A stretch of 5,768 bases of DNA from Thermoplasmata archaeon (GTDB lineage Archaea > Thermoplasmatota > Thermoplasmata > Halarchaeoplasmatales > Halarchaeoplasmataceae): the NCBI GenBank assembly GCA_007129655.1, contig SKVC01000016.1:1-5768 (forward strand), read 5' to 3'. The translations under genes and the position numbers were made by a program. The notes below the pieces were generated by a model. It made no database searches and was not told the DNA's origin. It worked only from the letters and a program-made list of their open reading frames with translations. This document shows, piece by piece, positions 1 through 4,689 of the stretch (within the stretch, counting starts at the first letter, position 1; each line of letters begins with the position of its first letter).

Positions 1-27
1 ATGATGGAGATAGGGAGAGGAAATTGA
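1..27 (+). CDS. Possible 3' tail of an upstream gene (partial, weak)
   Basis: The first reading frame is open from the window edge and reads MMEIGRGN before a TGA at 25-27. If this is the end of a real gene, its stop overlaps the TTG start of the HAD phosphatase in a TTGA arrangement, which is common in archaeal operons and would mean the phosphatase is translated together with an upstream gene. Eight residues are too few to identify a family, and the stretch may equally be plain 5' leader. Only the sequence to the left of the window can decide. Confidence 0.25.
   Translation: MMEIGRGN
13..20 (+). promoter_or_regulatory. Shine-Dalgarno site for the HAD phosphatase
   Basis: GGGAGAGG lies just ahead of the TTG at 24. 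It contains GGAG with a 6-nt gap to the start codon, complementary to the usual archaeal 16S rRNA 3' end. It supports the TTG at 24 over an in-frame start further left; the frame is open to the window edge but shows no ATG. Confidence 0.6.
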
Positions 28-860
28 AGGACGTAAAAGCTGTTTTTATAGACCTGGACGGCACTCTTGTACACGATGGCGTCATATCTACAGATGATTG
101 GAAGGCGATTGAAGAGGTAGTAACCAAAGGTATCCCTGTCATCCCTGCAACGACGAGGATGCGTTTTTCAGCACATCGGTTGATCAAGAATTTACCGCTC
201 ACCGAATTTCCCATGATCTGTCTAAACGGTGCCATGGTACTAGGCCCGGGTTGGAACAATGTAGATAATTTGTGTAGCTGGTTGCTGGAACGATTAGATA
301 TGGACAGTGCTGTAAAGATATATGAATACGCAGATATAAAAGGTTACGAGATCACAACTATATTCGGGGAAAGAAAATATTGGAAGAAAAGAAGAGACCT
401 ACCTATAATAAGGCAAGATGAAAACCCTATTGCACATATCATTGAAAATAATTCTGATGCACTAAACTATGGTGCACCGGTAAGTTACATGATGCATACA
501 GAAAAAAACGGTTTTTCGGGTATCGAGGACATGGAGGGATTCGCCATGGACAAATTGAAAAAAACCACTTGTTTACATCGACATCATCGATCGAAAGAAT
601 TGAAGGCACTTACCATCTATCCTAAAGGCACTTCGAAAAGAAAGGGTATGAAACTTGTTTGCGATAGGATGGGGATACACACTGATGAAGTTATTGCCAT
701 CGGAGATGACGAAGTTGATATCGAAATGCTAAAAACAGCCGGTATCGGTATAGCCATGGGAAACTCTTCGGATCACGTTAAAGAAATAGCAGATTATGTA
801 GCTCCATCTTGTGAGGAAGGGGGAGTCGCGCATGCATTGAAAGAATATCTCTTTTTATGA
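24..860 (+). CDS. HAD-superfamily hydrolase, Cof-type (subfamily IIB) phosphatase
   Basis: This is a probable Mg-dependent cytosolic phosphatase that acts through a phospho-aspartate intermediate. Motif I is FIDLDGTLV, with nucleophile D10 and acid/base D12. Motif II is around PATTR (T43-R45), where the family usually has T/S-G-R. The motif III lysine lies in KGTSKRKG (201-208). Motif IV is GDDEVDIEM (227-235), with D228 and D232 as metal ligands; the Asn that normally precedes the last Asp is Val231. The region at about 75-195 fits the C2-type cap domain, which sets substrate choice. The 278-residue length is normal for Cof-like proteins. The TTG start puts motif I near residue 10, as expected, and has a Shine-Dalgarno site. 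Relatives include archaeal phosphoglycolate phosphatase and sugar-phosphate phosphatases; the substrate cannot be read from sequence. Fold and class are secure, the exact role is not. Confidence 0.88.
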   Translation: MKDVKAVFIDLDGTLVHDGVISTDDWKAIEEVVTKGIPVIPATTRMRFSAHRLIKNLPLTEFPMICLNGAMVLGPGWNNVDNLCSWLLERLDMDSAVKIYEYADIKGYEITTIFGERKYWKKRRDLPIIRQDENPIAHIIENNSDALNYGAPVSYMMHTEKNGFSGIEDMEGFAMDKLKKTTCLHRHHRSKELKALTIYPKGTSKRKGMKLVCDRMGIHTDEVIAIGDDEVDIEMLKTAGIGIAMGNSSDHVKEIADYVAPSCEEGGVAHALKEYLFL

Positions 861-868
861 GTAAACTA

Positions 869-876
869 TTTAATTA
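869..876 (+). promoter_or_regulatory. Candidate archaeal TATA box ahead of the NIF3-family gene
   Basis: TTTAATTA lies in the 43-nt gap after the HAD gene, centred about 31 nt before the ATG at 904. With the usual archaeal TATA-to-start distance of about 26 nt, transcription would begin near 898-900, giving a 4-6 nt leader, or a leaderless TTG start at 898. No well-placed Shine-Dalgarno is seen: GTGAT at 882-886 is too far from either start. The match is moderate, and readthrough from the HAD gene is not excluded. Confidence 0.4.
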
Positions 877-903
877 TCAGCGTGATAAGCACAACGATTG
901 ACC

Positions 904-1860
904 ATGAATATCGCAGAAATATACGAATTGGCTGTTAAGATGGGGATAGAATCAGATACAAGGGATGAAGAAAAAATAGATGAACTTTTGAACGATTCCA
1001 AGGAGGAATACGAAAAACTCGAGGGAAAGGAAAGAGAGGTTTTCGATAAACAAAAATTGGATAGTCCTTTTGACGATTCGAGATTGCTTCATGGAGATAA
1101 GACAAGAGAAGTGAAAAGAGTTTTGGTAGGCATCGATATAACCACCGGAGAAGTACTACTATCTGATAGGCTAAATGACAAAGGTCGCCAAATAGATCTG
1201 ATAATAGCACATCATCCAAGAGGTCTAGGATTGAACGGACTCGATGATGTAATGCACCTACAGAAAGATCTTTTAACAAAATGGGGTGTATCGGTAAATG
1301 TAGCAGAATCTCTAATGGATGAACGCATTAAAGAAGTCGAAAGAAAAGTTAAAGGGGCTAATTTTAATCAAAGCGTCGATGCGGCAAAACTATTGGATAT
1401 ACCTATGATGTGCATACATACTCCGGCAGATAATTTGGTCAACGAATTTCTAACAAATAAGATAGAATCTACTGAATTCCATAAGGTCAAAGATGTGATC
1501 GATATGCTTAATGATATACCTGAATACCACGAAACTCGAAAGTACGGAGATGGACCATGTGTTTTGGTAGGAAACAACGAAAGAAGTGCCGGTAAAGTTG
1601 TAGTGGAGATGACCGGTGGTACACAGGGTTCGAAAAAATCATACGAAAAATTATCACAAGCCGGCGTAGGTACCTTGATCGGCATGCATCTGGCGGACGG
1701 GCATCGTAAGGAAGTAGAAAAGCATCATATGAATTATGTGATCGCCGGGCATATGGCTAGTGATTCTATTGGATTAAATTTATTTTTAGATGAGTTAGAG
1801 AAAGAGGGGATAGATATTATCCCATGTAGTGGTTTTGTAAGGCATTCAAGGAACTCATAA
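904..1860 (+). CDS. NIF3/DUF34 family dinuclear-metal-binding protein, long form
   Basis: NIF3 proteins are widespread hexameric metal-binding proteins of unsettled function; metal insertion or chaperone roles have been proposed, and the old label GTP cyclohydrolase I type 2 is unreliable. Counting from ATG 904 (318 residues), the likely metal ligands are H103-H104 in IIAHHP, D176 in IHTPAD and H283 plus D287 in GHMASD. The last position is Glu in the E. coli YbgI type, but H-x3-D appears normal for this long archaeal form. A glycine-rich TGGTQGS segment (237-243) and a C-terminal IIPCSGF also fit. The first ~65 residues (NIAEIYELAVKMGIESD and a charged Lys/Glu-rich stretch) precede the core. 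An in-frame TTG at 898 would add two residues; ATG 904 is preferred because the N-terminus then matches relatives as I recall them. No signal peptide or membrane segment is seen. The ABC ATPase gene follows after 7 nt. Confidence 0.9.
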   Translation: MNIAEIYELAVKMGIESDTRDEEKIDELLNDSKEEYEKLEGKEREVFDKQKLDSPFDDSRLLHGDKTREVKRVLVGIDITTGEVLLSDRLNDKGRQIDLIIAHHPRGLGLNGLDDVMHLQKDLLTKWGVSVNVAESLMDERIKEVERKVKGANFNQSVDAAKLLDIPMMCIHTPADNLVNEFLTNKIESTEFHKVKDVIDMLNDIPEYHETRKYGDGPCVLVGNNERSAGKVVVEMTGGTQGSKKSYEKLSQAGVGTLIGMHLADGHRKEVEKHHMNYVIAGHMASDSIGLNLFLDELEKEGIDIIPCSGFVRHSRNS

Positions 1861-1867
1861 AATAGCG

Positions 1868-2587
1868 ATGATAGAAGTTAAATCTCTTCGGAAAAAATAC
1901 GGAGACTTCGAAGCGTTGCGCGATGTAAATTTCTCCGTTAAAAACGGCAATATCTACTGCCTTCTAGGCTCCAACGGCGCCGGTAAATCAACCATCATAA
2001 AAATAATTGCAGGCTTATTACGAGGAACAAGTGGTGAAGCCTTCATAGACGGTATCAAGGTGGGAACCAATTTGGAGTACAAGCGCCGTTTTGGTTATAT
2101 GCCCGAAGAACCCCATCTCTACGACCGTATAACCGGACGTGAATTTCTCGAGTTCATGGGTACACTCAGGGATGTTGAAGAAAGCATTCTTGGCCAAAGA
2201 ATTGATCAAATCGGCAAGGAACTGGAACTCGAAGGTTTCTTGGACAGAGAGATATCTGCGTACTCGAAGGGTATGAAACAAAAGGTACTTTTTGCTAATG
2301 CGGTGATACACGAATCTAAAAATCTGATATTAGATGAACCCACCAGTGGCCTAGATCCTAGATATACAAGATATCTGAAATACCGTGTTAAAGAGTTGGC
2401 TGATGAAGGTAGGGCTGTGTTGATGTCTACACATATAACATCGGTGGCAGCAGATATATCAAATGTAGTTGGTATAATACACAAAGGTAGACTTATCGCA
2501 GAAGGAAGTGTCGATGAATTACTCATAGATACAGGCACAAAAAATCTTGAAGATGCTTTTGTGGAGGTTATAGATGGTAACCTGTAA
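1868..2587 (+). CDS. ABC-2 type transporter ATP-binding protein
   Basis: This is the cytoplasmic nucleotide-binding subunit of an ABC exporter, powering the permease encoded next. All core motifs are present in order: Walker A GSNGAGKST (34-42), MPEEP at the Q-loop position (78-82), signature YSKGMKQK (132-139), Walker B LILDEP (153-158) followed by TSGLDP, and the switch histidine in MSTH (H189). Glu in place of Gln at the Q-loop and a degenerate signature (YSKGM rather than LSGGQ) are both common in ABC-2 drug, lipid and antibiotic exporter ATPases. The C-terminal NLEDAFVEVIDG matches the family's usual end. At 239 residues it is a standard single-domain ATPase. It starts 7 nt after the NIF3 gene with no clear Shine-Dalgarno, so it is probably co-transcribed with that gene. 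The substrate cannot be inferred. Confidence 0.93.
   Translation: MIEVKSLRKKYGDFEALRDVNFSVKNGNIYCLLGSNGAGKSTIIKIIAGLLRGTSGEAFIDGIKVGTNLEYKRRFGYMPEEPHLYDRITGREFLEFMGTLRDVEESILGQRIDQIGKELELEGFLDREISAYSKGMKQKVLFANAVIHESKNLILDEPTSGLDPRYTRYLKYRVKELADEGRAVLMSTHITSVAADISNVVGIIHKGRLIAEGSVDELLIDTGTKNLEDAFVEVIDGNL
2563..2568 (+). promoter_or_regulatory. Strong Shine-Dalgarno site for the ABC permease, inside the ATPase gene
   Basis: GGAGGT lies within the last codons of the ATPase gene, 5 nt before the permease ATG at 2574. It is the best ribosome-binding site in the window. Together with the 14-nt gene overlap it indicates translational coupling of ATPase and permease, and it fixes the permease start. 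Confidence 0.75.
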
Positions 2588-4055
2588 AACTCTGGATATG
2601 CTTTCCGTCGAAGTACTTGGTTCTTATCGCTCTACGAAAGAACGTATAAGTGAGCATCCGGCAATGACAACATGGTTTATCTTGTTACTTATCACTGGTT
2701 TTTCTACTACTTTACTCGTGGCGGAATATGTTAAAACTCTAGATATACCTATATTGCTGTTAAGTAGGGGTGATATCCTTTTTGTGATATTCTTTTTTTT
2801 TATGGGTAAGACATCCTCAGAAACTATTGATGTCTGCCTTAAAAATAACAGATTAAAACACCTATTCACCGCTCCTGTTAAAATTAGTAAGATACGTAGC
2901 ACCATATTTTTGAAAATATTTTGGTACAATCTCCTTTTGCTAGCCATCTCTGTATCTTTGGCTTCTTCACTAATTCATATATTCAAAATCGATTTAAACA
3001 TAGACGGATATTTCTTCATACATCTTTATTTGCTTGTAACCGCCTCAGTGTTCATAGGATACAATATATCATTGTTATCACGTATTTCAAATAGATTATT
3101 TAGGTACATTTCACTAGTTGTGTACGGTCAAACGATCCCTTTAATCTGGTTTATATTAGGAGGTGATTTTAGCTACAGTACCATATCTTTTTTTCTGTTA
3201 TTCTTGATCGGTTTATCTTTTATTATCTATCAAATTCCTACACGTTTATTCATGGATTCCTGGATATCGGAATCATCAAGATCGATCTCCTCAAATATAC
3301 ATCTTAAAGGGGAAAATTGGTTTTTGAAAAAATGTACTTCTAAAACGATTTGCAGTATTACGGAAAAAGAAATTCTAGATAGATGGCGTCGTAAGGAAAC
3401 CGTGGCATCATTAGGAATCGTCGGAGTTATTGGATTTGGCCTTGTTCTTTTGTATTATCAGCTAGGACCTAATCCTGATCTTGGTCTTGGTTTAGAAGAA
3501 TATTTTTATCCGATTTTCATAGGCATGAGTGTATTTCTAGCGGTTTCATTACAGATAGTTATTCCCTCTTTAACACTTTTTAGCCGTGAAGGTAGGCGGA
3601 TGTGGGCCATAAAGGTTCTACCCATAATGTCCATAGAGGTAGTGTACGGTAAATTGGTTAGCATGCTTATTTTTTCTCCTGTTATAATCGTATTAATCTC
3701 TTTACCGCTACCGATATTACTTGGTTATACCATCAGTCAGGTTCTTTTCATATTGGTATCTTCAATCACGTTAATATTTTTGTGTTCAGGAATCGGTATA
3801 TGGGCTTCTGCACGTTTTCCTAATTTTGATGAAAGCGTTAACGGAGCGCCTGATGTAATGACTATGTATATCGTTATGATGTCTTGTTTGATAACAGGAG
3901 GTATACTGATCTTACCGGCATTATATGTTTTTACATGGAACGTATTTTTAGGATTACTAGCAATCATTTTATCTGCCGATATTACTGTTTTGATCACAAT
4001 ATATCTAGCAAATAATGCTTCATCGCTTTTCAGCAAAATGGAGTTGGATATGTAG
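2574..4055 (+). CDS. ABC-2 type transporter permease, 12 predicted membrane helices
   Basis: This is the membrane subunit partnered with the ATPase whose gene it overlaps by 14 nt. By eye there are about twelve hydrophobic segments, near residues 32-50, 60-78, 112-137, 144-165, 177-195, 203-220, 278-296, 310-332, 357-383, 387-412, 428-450 and 453-478. They form two groups of six separated by a polar loop (221-277). The loop ends in ITEKEILDRWRRKE and the second half contains FSREGRRMWAIKVLPI (336-351). Such a Ser-Arg-Glu-Gly...Trp...Leu-Pro stretch ahead of a helix is typical of YhaP-like ABC-2 exporter permeases, where it probably contacts the ATPase. At 493 residues it resembles two fused six-helix halves, so it could act as one polypeptide with two copies of the ATPase. 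No signal peptide or extracellular binding domain is visible. The substrate is unknown; membrane family and pairing are secure. Confidence 0.88.
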   Translation: MVTCKTLDMLSVEVLGSYRSTKERISEHPAMTTWFILLLITGFSTTLLVAEYVKTLDIPILLLSRGDILFVIFFFFMGKTSSETIDVCLKNNRLKHLFTAPVKISKIRSTIFLKIFWYNLLLLAISVSLASSLIHIFKIDLNIDGYFFIHLYLLVTASVFIGYNISLLSRISNRLFRYISLVVYGQTIPLIWFILGGDFSYSTISFFLLFLIGLSFIIYQIPTRLFMDSWISESSRSISSNIHLKGENWFLKKCTSKTICSITEKEILDRWRRKETVASLGIVGVIGFGLVLLYYQLGPNPDLGLGLEEYFYPIFIGMSVFLAVSLQIVIPSLTLFSREGRRMWAIKVLPIMSIEVVYGKLVSMLIFSPVIIVLISLPLPILLGYTISQVLFILVSSITLIFLCSGIGIWASARFPNFDESVNGAPDVMTMYIVMMSCLITGGILILPALYVFTWNVFLGLLAIILSADITVLITIYLANNASSLFSKMELDM

Positions 4056-4070
4056 GACATCCATAACAAG

Positions 4071-4078
4071 TTTATACC
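4071..4078 (+). promoter_or_regulatory. Archaeal TATA box of ubiX (leaderless promoter)
   Basis: TTTATACC is centred 25-26 nt before the ATG at 4100, the standard archaeal TATA-to-start distance, so transcription should begin at or very near that ATG. It lies in the 44-nt gap after the permease stop. No Shine-Dalgarno is present between box and start, consistent with a leaderless mRNA. A second TTATAC (4081-4086) repeats part of the box, but is too close to the gene to place a start at 4100. Confidence 0.65.
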
Positions 4079-4099
4079 CCTTATACATTATTGAAATAT

Positions 4100-4654
4100 A
4101 TGAAAATCTTGCTGGCAATTACCGGGGCATCAGGTGTGACCTATGGTATAAGATTATTAGAAGAGCTTAGTATAAAGGATGATATTACCGTAGATATCAT
4201 AATATCTAATTCTGGAAAAAAGATAATAGATATTGAGTTAGAAAAAGATATCAAAGAAATAACAAATTTAGCAGATAATACTTATGAACAAGACGATCTA
4301 TGTGCACCTCCTTCATCCGGTAGTTCACTTTACGATTTCATGCTTGTAGTTCCTTGTTCCATGTCCACATTATCCAAGATATCATCCGGAATGGCGGATA
4401 ACCTAATAACAAGAGCAGCCGGAGTGATGTTGAAAGAGAGAAGAGGACTCTTGATAGTTCCAAGAGAAACACCGTTATCAACCATTCATATAGAAAACAT
4501 GGCAGTGTTATCTAGAGAAGGGTGTATTGTTTTACCCGCCTCCCCCGGCTTTTACAGTGCCCCTAAAACTGTAGTAGACCTAGTTGATTTTATAGTAGGT
4601 AAGATACTCGATACTTTAGAGATCAACAACGATTTGTTTGATCGGTGGAATTGA
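4100..4654 (+). CDS. ubiX: UbiX-type flavin prenyltransferase
   Basis: UbiX attaches a dimethylallyl group to FMN, making prenylated FMN, the cofactor of UbiD-type decarboxylases. In many archaea this cofactor serves the decarboxylase of the modified mevalonate pathway. From ATG 4100 the protein has 184 residues, the usual size. Family signatures are clear: N-terminal ILLAITGASG with the FMN-binding TGASG at 8-12, PCSMSTL (85-91), GMADNLITRAAGVMLKERR (97-115), PRETPLSTIHIENM (121-134, with R122 and E123 of the active site) and PGFYSAP with Y152. Near the C-terminus, GKILD has Lys168 where most relatives have Arg. An in-frame TTG at 4091 would lie upstream of the expected transcription start, and relatives begin MKILL or similar, so ATG 4100 is chosen. 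No UbiD gene is in the window. The soluble flavoprotein relatives Dfp/CoaC are ruled out by the RETPL and PCSMSTL blocks. Confidence 0.92.
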   Translation: MKILLAITGASGVTYGIRLLEELSIKDDITVDIIISNSGKKIIDIELEKDIKEITNLADNTYEQDDLCAPPSSGSSLYDFMLVVPCSMSTLSKISSGMADNLITRAAGVMLKERRGLLIVPRETPLSTIHIENMAVLSREGCIVLPASPGFYSAPKTVVDLVDFIVGKILDTLEINNDLFDRWN

Positions 4655-4658
4655 CTGA

Positions 4659-4689
4659 AATTGATCTATATCAATTATTTTTCTCTTTT
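4659..4689 (+). terminator. Hairpin plus T-rich run at the ubiX / DUF835 convergence point
   Basis: AATTGAT (4659-4665) and ATCAATT (4670-4676) form a perfect 7-bp inverted repeat with a CTAT loop. It is followed on the + strand by A, then TTTTTCTCTTTT (4678-4689). It begins four bases after the ubiX stop and overlaps the stop codon of the opposing gene. The stem is AT-rich and weak, but archaeal RNA polymerase can terminate at T-rich tracts alone, so the T run may be the active part. The minus strand lacks a matching T run after the stem, so the element appears directed at ubiX. Confidence 0.5.

Noticed and set aside
935..1685. Two antisense open frames (about 105-114 codons) opposite the NIF3 gene
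   Set aside because: They lie wholly opposite a strongly supported gene, have no recognisable domain, and no start signals; they are frame shadows.
2018..2947. Antisense open frames opposite the ABC ATPase and the start of the permease
   Set aside because: Low-complexity shadow translations overlapping each other and clear ABC motifs on the + strand.
3737..4069. Antisense open frame opposite the permease 3' end
   Set aside because: Opposite a membrane-helix coding region; its composition is what antisense of such DNA gives, and its start would lie in the ubiX promoter region.
4071..4086. TTATAC direct repeat as a possible operator
   Set aside because: Only six AT-rich bases repeated with a 9-nt period; best explained by the TATA box itself and chance.
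4091..4099. TTG at 4091 as the ubiX start
   Set aside because: The TATA box predicts transcription starting at about 4100, no ribosome-binding site precedes the TTG, and UbiX relatives begin at the equivalent of the ATG.
24..4654. HAD, NIF3, ABC and UbiX genes as one novel pathway or defence island
   Set aside because: Each belongs to a widespread housekeeping-type family, promoters appear to split the run at least twice, and there are no mobile elements, nucleases, toxins or phage genes.
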